Shown here piece after piece: positions 9,398-17,233 of a stretch of 64,000 nucleotides of DNA (position 1 is its first letter; every line of letters starts with the position of its first letter). A program made the position numbers and the translations under genes. Origin of the DNA: an uncultured Gammaproteobacteria bacterium (GTDB taxonomy: Bacteria; Pseudomonadota; Gammaproteobacteria; HK1). Under the pieces are notes generated by a model. The model saw nothing but the letters and a program-made list of their open reading frames with translations. It was not told the origin of the DNA and made no database searches. The DNA is taken from positions 992,001 to 1,056,000 of the forward strand of contig OY282353.1 in assembly GCA_958295465.1 (NCBI GenBank), read 5' to 3'.

Positions 9398-9771
9398 CCC
9401 TCACCCGCCTCCTGCCGCGGGCGCCGATCCGATGAGTCCCTTGCCCGTGAAACCGCCTGTGAAGCCCCCGGCAATGTGACGAAGCATCGTTCGCCGGCCG
9501 TGGGTTGCTTCCGGTTCCCGCCCGCATCGCCTTGCGGCGGGTCTCCGGCCCGCTTGCGGGCGGGACGCTCGCGCTCCCAGGATTGAAACCGAGCCCTGGT
9601 TCCGGTCATGCCGGGTCAGCGCGGCGGCGGACCGTGCTCCCTTGATTCGCTTCGACGCGGTGTCGGCTACGCCTTCGGCTTCTTCCAGCCCGCGCCACCC
9701 GCCGCCGCAACACTTTGCCGTCCTCGCGACGAAGGCCGGTGAGGCACGAGGGCCGGAGCGGGGCGGGGCGT
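9398..9771. other. Gene-free gap with a 17-bp palindrome copy
   Basis: 374 bp between DUF3780 and DUF499 with no supportable gene. It holds the inverted repeat gcgggcgggacgctcgc (9556-9572; arms match except one position), one of at least four related copies in the window, within a longer repeat-like stretch (about 9525-9610). Confidence 0.55.
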
Positions 9772-12700
9772 TCATTGCTCCACGTCGTCGCGCTTGTACT
9801 CTGCCCTGGTTTCCGCGACGTGGTCGAGGAAGTGCTGTCCCGTCCCGTAGCGGACGCGCCTCGCCTCGATGGAGACTTCGCCGTCGGCGACGAGCGCCCT
9901 CAACCATTCGACCGTCTGCTCGATGCGGGCGCCGTCCAGCGCGAGGTCGTCGGAGAAGTTCAGCTCGCTCCACGTGCCGCTGCCATCCGCCTGGACGTTG
10001 ATGCGCAGGCCGCTCGCGACTCCCTCGTGCTGCTTCAGGCGGGCGATGAAGCCGTAGGCGGTGCGGGTGGTCTTGAACTCGAAGCCGGGGGGCGGCGTCC
10101 ACACCGCCGGCCGGGTCCTGTCGATGGGTCTCTCGACGGGCTTGTCGGCGATCTCGCGCCGGTGCACCTCGGACGCGATGCCGTCCTTCCCGGCGACCGC
10201 GAGGATCAGGCGGGCGCCTTCCGGGACCGCGAAGGGTTCGCCGTAGGCGCCGCCCGCCACCGCGGGATCGGAGCCGTCGGTGGTGTAGCGGATGGGCACG
10301 GCCGGCGGCGCCGAGCGGATCTCCACCATGCGCTCGCCGCCCCCGGCTTCCGGCATACCGGGGCGAGCCCCGGCTTCCGGCGTATCAGGGCAAGCCCCGG
10401 CTTCCGGCGTATCAGGGCAAGCCCCGACTTCCGGCGTATCAGGGCGAGCCCCGGCTTCCGGCGTACCGGGGCGGGCGTCGATGTACTCGCGCGACTTCAG
10501 CGTGATGCGGTTCGACCACTCCACGGGCTCGCCGGTGTCGTGGCCGCCGGTGGAGTCCACGGCCAGGAACGAGACCTTGAGATCGGCGGTCTCGAAATCG
10601 CGCCCGTCGAGCTTCATCGAGGCCGGCGTGGCCTCGGCCCCGACCTCCGCGTACAAGGTATCGGCGTGGATCGGCGACAGGCGCAGCCTGGCCAATCCGG
10701 TGTCGTCGTCCCGGTGCAGCTCCCGGATGCGAACGGTGGTCACGGGTTTCGGGAAGGGTCCCTTGTTGACGTAGCTCCCTTCCTCCCGCCAGAGGTCCTT
10801 GTGGACGCAGTCCGCCTTCATCCTGTCGAGGGCGTCGGGACGGTGCCACTGCCACCCCGGAGCGGTCGCGGCCCGGCGCCTGATCTCCGTCCACAGCATC
10901 GACGCTTGCGTGAACAGCCTCGCTTCCACCTTCTTGCGGAAGGTCTCGCTCGCGACGTCCGTGGTGTACTTCTGCCGGTCCGCGAGCGCCTCCCGCACCT
11001 GCTCCTCGCCGTTGTAGCGGTTCTCCTTGAACTCCATGAGGAAGTCCACCTTCGCCAGCCGATCCCGGGTGGGGTAGTACAGCGTGGTGAAGGTCTCCCG
11101 GACGGCGCTGTGGAACTGGGCGAGGAAGCGCGGCAGGAGCTGGTCGCGCGCCTGCTGCATCTGCGGGTCCCCGTCGGAGACGCCTTCCTGGTGCATCTCG
11201 CCGATGATCTGGTTGATCGCCTTCAGCTCCCGCGCGCGTTCCAGCAGCGAGCCGAAGGCCCGCTGCCCGGTCAGGAAGCAGATGCGGTTCCGGTACGTGA
11301 GCTGTTCGTACAGGGTCGTGAGGTCCGGGTGCAGACCCGCCGGGTGCGGCTCGCTCACCACCAGGGTCACCCGGTCGGGGTGGACGTCGATCTCGTCCAC
11401 GGCCGGGAGCGGTTGCAGGCGCTGGTAGCACGCGCCCTCGGCCGGCTCGAAGATCTCCGTCAGCCGTTCCTTGAGCTCCTTCGTGGCCTGATCGCGGAGG
11501 TAGGCGCCCGCGGTGGTGGTCACGCGGGCGATGAGGTTCTGCACGTTGCGCAGGTGCAGGCGTCCGTCGTTCGTCGTGTGCAGGTACCAGGCCGCGGTCA
11601 CGAGACGCGCGACCACCTCGTTCATCAGCTTCGAGACGTCGCGCCCCGGCGCGCAGAGGTGGGCGACGATCTCGGGGACAGTGAGCCCCTTGACGGCGTT
11701 CGGGACGTTGGCGAGGGAGGCGATGAGGAGCAGCCGCATGACGTCGCGGGCGTCCTCGCCGCCTCCCAGGTTCGCGTCGATGGTCTCGGCCACGGCGTTG
11801 CCGCCCGATGCGACGTCGTGGGCGATGGCGTTCTCCAGGGTGGAGTTGATCTGGTTGATCTCGGTCAGGGTCTCGCGGCTGTCCGGATCGACGTCGTGGG
11901 CGGCGATGAGGCAGAGGTCATGGTCGGTGGTCCAGATCCGCGACACGACGATCCGCATCAGGCGGATCAGCCCGCGGGTCTGCTGGAAGCCCTGGTTCTC
12001 CCGAAAGCGGCCGTAGAGGTCGCGGATGGCGGGATGGAACGGATAGGACTCGGCGACCTGGGCGGCGAACTGCTCGGGCGAGGCGTTCGTCACGTCCATC
12101 TGCCGGGCCTCGCGCACCGCCTTCGCATACGCTTTCGCGACCTCTTCGATCTCCGCCTCGTCCGGGAGGGTCTCGAAGATGCGCTTGCGGAGGATGCGGT
12201 AGAACTCGTCCGTGTTCATGCGGACGGGCTCCAGGTTCATCGCGGCGCGGCCGGTCTCGGCTTCCAGGTCGTCGAGCGCGGCGACGATCCGCGCCGCCCC
12301 CGCGCCGTAGGACGCCTTGAGATCGGAGATCACCAGGCAGACGTGGCGCAGCTCGTCCCGCCCGACCGCGACCAGGAGGTTGGACAGCGCGGTGGTGGTC
12401 ACCGCGGAGAGATCCGAGTTGCCGATGCTCTTCGAGGCCGCGTTGACGAAGTAGGGCGGCAGCTCGTCCAGCATGATGACCAGCGGCTCGCCCCGGAGCA
12501 GGTTCACCCACGCGGTCTGGCCCGGCGCGGCCAGGGGCGCGTAGTAGTCGTTGAACTGCTCCTTCCTGCCGAGCTGCCCGGCGATGGCGCCCCAGATGCC
12601 GAGCGGCGCGTCGCTCTCGCGCCCGGAGAAGGCGACCACGCGGACCGGGCCGAGAGCGGGATCCGGCGTGTAGAAGCCGCCCATGACCCCGGCCCGATGG

Positions 12701-12981
12701 TCGGGATGCCCGGCCAGCAGGCCGAGGGCGAGGAGGTTGTGGGTCTTGCCGCCGCCCATGGCCTGAGTCAGCTTGAACACGCCTTGCGCCGATTTCCCTT
12801 CCAGGCGCCGGAACCCCTCGGTGAGCAGGGTCCGCATCCCCTCCGTGACGTGGTTCTCGGCGAAGAATTCGGCCGGGTCGATGCGGCCGTCGATCAGATC
12901 GCCGAGGTCGAGAACGGTGTCGCGGCGCGTGGGGTCGAACACGCTGGCCCGCGGGGTACATGCCTGCTTGACGGTCTTCAC
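9772..12981 (-). CDS. DUF499-family ATPase
   Basis: A 1069-residue protein starting at GTG 12981 (KTVKQACTPRASVFDPTRRD), which matches where DUF499 proteins normally begin; an in-frame ATG 34 codons upstream (13083) gives an unlikely low-complexity extension. FKLTQAMGGGKTHNLLALGL is the Walker A region, and LVIMLDELPPYF looks like Walker B. The rest is the long conserved DUF499 body (YPFHPAIRDLYGRFRENQGF, RGLIRLMRIVVSRIW). Near the C-terminus a Pro/Glu/Ala repeat (10341-10475) is inserted, followed by an RYTTDGSDP fibronectin/chitobiase-like segment. Known families pair DUF499 with DUF1156, DUF3780 and a helicase in defence islands. It is the first gene of the minus-strand cassette. Confidence 0.87.
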   Translation of the reverse strand: MKTVKQACTPRASVFDPTRRDTVLDLGDLIDGRIDPAEFFAENHVTEGMRTLLTEGFRRLEGKSAQGVFKLTQAMGGGKTHNLLALGLLAGHPDHRAGVMGGFYTPDPALGPVRVVAFSGRESDAPLGIWGAIAGQLGRKEQFNDYYAPLAAPGQTAWVNLLRGEPLVIMLDELPPYFVNAASKSIGNSDLSAVTTTALSNLLVAVGRDELRHVCLVISDLKASYGAGAARIVAALDDLEAETGRAAMNLEPVRMNTDEFYRILRKRIFETLPDEAEIEEVAKAYAKAVREARQMDVTNASPEQFAAQVAESYPFHPAIRDLYGRFRENQGFQQTRGLIRLMRIVVSRIWTTDHDLCLIAAHDVDPDSRETLTEINQINSTLENAIAHDVASGGNAVAETIDANLGGGEDARDVMRLLLIASLANVPNAVKGLTVPEIVAHLCAPGRDVSKLMNEVVARLVTAAWYLHTTNDGRLHLRNVQNLIARVTTTAGAYLRDQATKELKERLTEIFEPAEGACYQRLQPLPAVDEIDVHPDRVTLVVSEPHPAGLHPDLTTLYEQLTYRNRICFLTGQRAFGSLLERARELKAINQIIGEMHQEGVSDGDPQMQQARDQLLPRFLAQFHSAVRETFTTLYYPTRDRLAKVDFLMEFKENRYNGEEQVREALADRQKYTTDVASETFRKKVEARLFTQASMLWTEIRRRAATAPGWQWHRPDALDRMKADCVHKDLWREEGSYVNKGPFPKPVTTVRIRELHRDDDTGLARLRLSPIHADTLYAEVGAEATPASMKLDGRDFETADLKVSFLAVDSTGGHDTGEPVEWSNRITLKSREYIDARPGTPEAGARPDTPEVGACPDTPEAGACPDTPEAGARPGMPEAGGGERMVEIRSAPPAVPIRYTTDGSDPAVAGGAYGEPFAVPEGARLILAVAGKDGIASEVHRREIADKPVERPIDRTRPAVWTPPPGFEFKTTRTAYGFIARLKQHEGVASGLRINVQADGSGTWSELNFSDDLALDGARIEQTVEWLRALVADGEVSIEARRVRYGTGQHFLDHVAETRAEYKRDDVEQ
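10341..10475. repeat. 27-bp tandem repeat inside DUF499 gene
   Basis: About five copies of a 27-bp unit encode a 9-residue motif of the form PDTPEAGAC / PGTPEAGAR on the minus strand. The period is a multiple of three, so the ATPase frame is preserved. It sits between REYIDAR and the RYTTDGSDP segment, at a probable domain boundary. Confidence 0.85.
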
Positions 12982-13169
12982 GGAGGCATGTCCTCGGTGG
13001 TCGTTGAAGCGGCCCGGGGAGCCAGCTGGAACGTCGGGACAGTCCGGCTTCGCGGACAGGTGGATCGGGGGGGAGTCTGCCATGAACGAGGGTCAAGCAC
13101 ACGAGAGGCCGTGCGGGCACCGCCCGTTCAGGGATGCCGGCCAGGAGGATGCGTGGACGGCGTGGCACC

Positions 13170-13290
13170 CGGATCCGAAGCCAGACGCTGGCGTTGCTGT
13201 GGGAGGAGTACGAGGCGGCCCATCCCGAGGGGCTGCAATCCAGCGGGTTCTGCGAGCAGTACCGGGTGTGGGCGTCGAGGCTCGATCAGG
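13170..13290 (+). pseudogene. IS21-family IstA transposase remnant
   Basis: A short frame reads LALLWEEYEAAHPEGLQSS then GFCEQYRVWASRLD, the conserved N-terminal region of IS21-family IstA. Nothing recognisable of IstA remains on either side, and no IstB follows. It marks an old insertion just upstream of the DUF499 operon. Confidence 0.7.
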
Positions 13291-13471
13291 CCGTGGATCG
13301 GGTCCGGCTTCGGCTCCGTCCTGCCCGGGCCGTAGGTCTTCCTGACCACCGGCTCGGCGGCCTCGTCCCGGCGTGCCAGTGACGATTGCAGCAGCTTCTT
13401 CCGATCACCGGCACGCAGGAGATTTCAACCGCCGGCGCCGGTTCGGGGATTGCACTCCGCGGTGGTTCACT

Positions 13472-15430
13472 TCACCCGCCCCCGGCGGTGGCGCCCGCCG
13501 TTTCCGCGCCGCGCCGACGCAGGAGCCAGTACCCCGCGAACCCCGCCACCGGGATGCACGCCAGGGCCGCGATCCGAGGATCGGGGTGGGTGAGCGCGAC
13601 CACCGAGAAACCGGCGAGCACCGCGCGCGCCGTCAGGTCGAGGGGTACGTTCGCGCTGAAGCGCGCTTGCACGCTGAAGGTCAGGCCGACGGTGGCGGCG
13701 AGCACCAGGCCGGTGGCCGCAAGTTGCGCGAGTCCCGGCTCCAGCACGATCTCCGGTCGCAGGAACACCGCCGCCATCAGCACGAAGAGGCTTCCACAGA
13801 GCCCGATCGAGCGCACCAGGGTGCCCATGAAGGAGGCCCGCGCAATCTTCGACGTGACCGCCGCCACCACCGAGGTCGGCGGGGTCAGCTCCCCCCACAC
13901 CGCCAGGAAGAACGCGAAGAAGTGCACCGGCCACGGATCCACCCCGACCTTGATCATCTGGGGGGCGATGACCAGCGCGGTCAGGATGTAGGTCGGCGCG
14001 GGCGGCAGCCCCATCCCCAGCAGCGCCCCGAACAGGAAGGCCATGACGACCATCGCCAAGAGGTTGATGGACGCCGCCTCGACGAGGATGAAGCCGACCT
14101 TGGGGGGAACGCCGGTATTGACGAAGGCGCTGGTCAGGATCGAGAGGGTCGCGAGCAGCAGCGTGAGCTCGGCGGTCATCGAGGCGAAGGTGTCGAAAAA
14201 ACGCAGCAGGGTCGCGCCCAGGGTCCGCGCACCGGCCGCTCCGTGGGTGCGGAAGGCCGTCATCGCGTTCAGCAGGAGAAGCGCGGCCCCGACGCCCGCG
14301 AACACATACAGGGCCGCGAACATGGGCGCGAGGTGCAGCACCGACATCAACCCGATGAGCCCGGCCACGACCCCGAGGAAGGCACCGATCCGGATCCAGT
14401 CCTGCCAGTCCATGGGCTCCACCGACCCGACGGTCACAAGCCCCCGCTGACGCACCGACATGAGGTAGACCCCGAGCGCCACCGCCAGGAAGTAGACGAG
14501 CGCCGGCGCATAGCCGCGAGCGACGACGTCGAAGTAGCTGCGGTCCAGGAAGTCCGCCATGAGGAAAGCCGAGATCCCCATGATCGGCGGCATGAGCTGC
14601 CCGCCCAGCGACGCCGAGGTCTCCACCGACGCCGCGTCTTCGCGGGTCATTCCCGCGTTGATCAGGGCGGGAATCGTGGCCGACCCGGTGGTGACGGCGT
14701 TCGCGGCGCCGCTGCCGCTCACCGCGGCGACCCCCATGGAACCCACCACCGCCGCCTGGGGAAGGGCGTAGCGGGAGCGTGCCGCGATGCGCGAGGCGCC
14801 GCGCAGGATCGAGTCCACGCAACCGAAGGCGCGCAGCACCGCCAGCACCAGCACGAAGGATCCGATCAGGGTCAGGGCGAGCTGCGGCAGCCCCGAGAAG
14901 ATGCCGGTGGTGTCCTCCAGGCTCATCGAGGTGACGATCCGTTTCCAGGACAGTCCCGGGTGGTTGAACATCCCCGGCACCGCGCGGCCGTACACCGCGT
15001 ACAGGATGAGGACGATGTTCAGCACGAAGAGCACGAAGTAGCGCTTGCGGGCGTACTCCATCACCAGCAGGGCCATCAGGCCGCCGAGCCAGAGGTCGGT
15101 GGGGTCCCAGATGCCGGCGCGCACGGTGCCGAGGGCCTCGAACTCCACGAACATGTAGATGGAGACGGTGATCGAGATCGCGCAGTACACGGCCGCGATG
15201 CAGCAGTTGGGGATCGGGCCGAGCGACGGATACAGCTCGTCCTTGCGCAGTGCATCGAGGGTGAACAGCACGAAGGTCACCGGGACCACGGTGAAGGCGA
15301 GCAGGGTCGGCCCGCCGGTGGTCGTGAGGTAGTAGTAGAGCAGCCAGGCGAAGAACGCGATGGCGGTGGCGAAGTAGAGCACCTCCACCACCGTGCGGGA
15401 CCGGGAGCGGGACGCGGACGGGTCGTTCAT
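13472..15430 (-). CDS. TRAP transporter fused 4TM/12TM permease
   Basis: A 652-residue, highly hydrophobic inner-membrane protein. The N-terminal 4-TM DctQ-like part (VVEVLYFATAIAFFAWLLYY) is followed by the DctM-like part with VVGSMGVAAVSGSGAANAV, SLGGQLMPPIMGISAF and LLGMGLPPAPTYILTALV, typical of the fused TRAP permeases paired with TAXI binding proteins. It takes up a small organic acid or similar solute using an ion gradient; the substrate is not visible. It lies downstream of the TAXI binding-protein gene on the same strand with a 415-bp gap containing repeats. Confidence 0.92.
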   Translation of the reverse strand: MNDPSASRSRSRTVVEVLYFATAIAFFAWLLYYYLTTTGGPTLLAFTVVPVTFVLFTLDALRKDELYPSLGPIPNCCIAAVYCAISITVSIYMFVEFEALGTVRAGIWDPTDLWLGGLMALLVMEYARKRYFVLFVLNIVLILYAVYGRAVPGMFNHPGLSWKRIVTSMSLEDTTGIFSGLPQLALTLIGSFVLVLAVLRAFGCVDSILRGASRIAARSRYALPQAAVVGSMGVAAVSGSGAANAVTTGSATIPALINAGMTREDAASVETSASLGGQLMPPIMGISAFLMADFLDRSYFDVVARGYAPALVYFLAVALGVYLMSVRQRGLVTVGSVEPMDWQDWIRIGAFLGVVAGLIGLMSVLHLAPMFAALYVFAGVGAALLLLNAMTAFRTHGAAGARTLGATLLRFFDTFASMTAELTLLLATLSILTSAFVNTGVPPKVGFILVEAASINLLAMVVMAFLFGALLGMGLPPAPTYILTALVIAPQMIKVGVDPWPVHFFAFFLAVWGELTPPTSVVAAVTSKIARASFMGTLVRSIGLCGSLFVLMAAVFLRPEIVLEPGLAQLAATGLVLAATVGLTFSVQARFSANVPLDLTARAVLAGFSVVALTHPDPRIAALACIPVAGFAGYWLLRRRGAETAGATAGGG

Positions 15431-15845
15431 CGGCGTCGGCTTGCGGTCGTCGAGCCTTCATGGTCCGCACCGGAACGTCCCGGGCATGAAGCAGGGCCGC
15501 GACCCCGAAGACCGCAGTTCGAGGGTACGGGCGTCCCCGCTCGCCACGGAGCCGGAGGCGCGGACTCCTCCCCGCCCGCCCTGTTCGCTTTTCCACGGCA
15601 GCCTTCCCGTCCGCACCGGATCGGAACGAGCCCACGGCCTCGCGGGCTCGCCGTCCCGGGAACGCGAGCGTCCCGCTCGCCACGGGGCCGGAGACGTGCG
15701 GGCGGCTTTCGCAGCCCTCCTTCACGGCCATGGCAGGGAGCGGACACCCGAGGGGCAGACGCGGGAAGCATGAGTGCAGGGCGAATCCCGAAAGCAGGGA
15801 GCGGGCGCCGGGGATGGCGCCCGCTCCGATGCGCAGGGCGAAGAC
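15431..15845. other. Repeat-bearing spacer between TAXI and TRAP permease genes
   Basis: 415 bp without a supportable gene. It has a perfect palindrome gcgagcgtcccgctcgc (15664-15680) and a diverged relative around 15527-15544, each followed by cacgg.gccgga, so a longer duplicated element is present. The spacing is unusually wide for an operon, which suggests the element was inserted between the genes. Confidence 0.6.
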
Positions 15846-16877
15846 TCAGTTCGCGATGCGCGAATCCCACTTCGCGTCCCAGACCCCTCTCTCGCGCATG
15901 TACTTCGCAAGACCGGGGTGAACCGGGACCAGGTCGACCGCCGCCTCGACGCCGCGGCGCTGCATCAGGGGCATGTCCCTCTGGATCTGCTTGAACGCCT
16001 TGTCGGCCTGGGCGAGCTCGTCCACGTTCGCCTCCGCGGCCAGGAGGATCCGGTACATGTCCTCCTCCGAGACGTCCATGCCGAGGTGCAGCCCGTAGAA
16101 GAACGGGAGCATCGCCGCCTTGTCGGCGTGGGTCTTCTTCTTGCCGAACACCGACGTATCGACCTCGACGACCTTGAAGCCGGCGCCGGCCAGCTTGTCG
16201 AGCTCGCCCGCGTCCGGGCTGAGCGACGCCCAGTCGGCCTGCAGGGACGCCTCCTGGATCCACGGCGCGGTGGACGCCTCGGCGTTGGTGTAGACCCCCA
16301 GCGCGACGAAGCGGCCCTGCTCCAGCAACGACCCCGCCGTCTTCACGCTCACTTCGATGTACTCGTGATTGATTCCGAGCACCTTGAACGCGCGCTCCAA
16401 CTGGGCCCGGGTATCCCAGGGGCGAGGACCGGTGAACACCCGCACTCCGTCCAGATCTCCCCACCGGGTCACCTTGCCCATGTCGCGCGCGTGGATGCCG
16501 ACGCCCATCTCGATGGTGAAGGTCCAGAACGACTGGACCGGCTCGCGCTTCATCTTCTCCCTGAAGCCTTCGAAACGGTTGATGCCGTTGGCCAGCTCGT
16601 AGAACGCCACGTCGGACCCGTAGTACCCCTCGAAGTCTCCGATGGCGTAGCCCTTGACGGTCACGATCGCGCCCGGGGTCGGCTGGACGGTGAAGTTGTA
16701 GTCCGGCACCGCCTTGTTGAGCACCTGCACCAGGTTGGTGACCGCCCGGTTGCCGGTGGATCCTACCCGCGACGTTCCCCAACGAATCTCCTTCGCCTGC
16801 GCATCGACGGCGATGCCCGGAGCGACGCCCGCCAGGAATCCCGCCAGGAGCGCCCATGCGACTGCTTTCTTGATCAT
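15846..16877 (-). CDS. TAXI-family TRAP transporter solute-binding protein
   Basis: A 343-residue periplasmic protein. I chose ATG 16877 because a strong Shine-Dalgarno (AGGAGGAA) lies just upstream and the protein then starts with a clean signal peptide (MIKKAVAWALLAGFLAGVAP, cleavage near AQA-KE). The mature part has IRWGTSRVGSTGNRAVTNLV, PTPGAIVTVKG and YYGSDVAFYELANGINRFEG, characteristic of TAXI proteins. It delivers substrate to the fused permease downstream. The longer frame upstream of the start is arginine-rich and not coding-like. Confidence 0.9.
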   Translation of the reverse strand: MIKKAVAWALLAGFLAGVAPGIAVDAQAKEIRWGTSRVGSTGNRAVTNLVQVLNKAVPDYNFTVQPTPGAIVTVKGYAIGDFEGYYGSDVAFYELANGINRFEGFREKMKREPVQSFWTFTIEMGVGIHARDMGKVTRWGDLDGVRVFTGPRPWDTRAQLERAFKVLGINHEYIEVSVKTAGSLLEQGRFVALGVYTNAEASTAPWIQEASLQADWASLSPDAGELDKLAGAGFKVVEVDTSVFGKKKTHADKAAMLPFFYGLHLGMDVSEEDMYRILLAAEANVDELAQADKAFKQIQRDMPLMQRRGVEAAVDLVPVHPGLAKYMRERGVWDAKWDSRIAN

Positions 16878-17044
16878 CGAAGCTTCCTCCTCGGTTCGGT
16901 TTGACGGCACCCGGCCCGGAACACGTGATCCGCGGAACGCCGCAGGCGTCCGGGAGAGGCTGCACCGGGCCGGAACCGCCGGTCGAAGGAACGTATGCCG
17001 GACCGGGCCGCCAGTCAATGAACCCCTCCGTCAAGGAGGTCGTG

Positions 17045-17233
17045 ATGTCCACCGGCTGGAACGGCCGCTTCTACTCCGCCATCGTGGACGACGGACAGCC
17101 CTTCCGGATCGTCCGGGACGGCCAGGGCATGGACTACGACTACCGGGTGATCCCCAAAGGCCACCCGGAAGCCCACCTCGCCTGTCGGTTCATCGCCTTC
17201 GCCTCACGCGCCGAGCCCGGTCATCGGGTGTAT
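17045..17233 (+). CDS. Possible 5' remnant of an unknown gene
   Basis: ATG 17045 is preceded by aaggaggtcgtg, an excellent ribosome-binding site. The first ~60 codons (MSTGWNGRFYSAIVDDGQPF, later GMDYDYRVIPKGHPE) have GC-rich third positions like real genes here. The frame then runs into the antisense of the FAD oxidoreductase, where it stays open only because the region is GC-rich. I read it as the head of a gene whose body is gone. I do not recognise the family. Confidence 0.35.

Noticed and set aside
1..12981. Assignment as DISARM or BREX
   Set aside because: No DrmA/DrmB, PglZ or BrxL-type gene is visible; DUF499, DUF3780 and DUF1156 point to a different module.
9715..13335. 1206-codon plus-strand ORF
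   Set aside because: It is the antisense shadow of the DUF499 ATPase, which has clear Walker motifs; GC-rich third positions keep the opposite strand open.
13467..15731. 754-codon minus-strand ORF in a second frame
   Set aside because: Overlaps the TRAP permease in another frame, lacks membrane helices and is Arg/Gly-rich.
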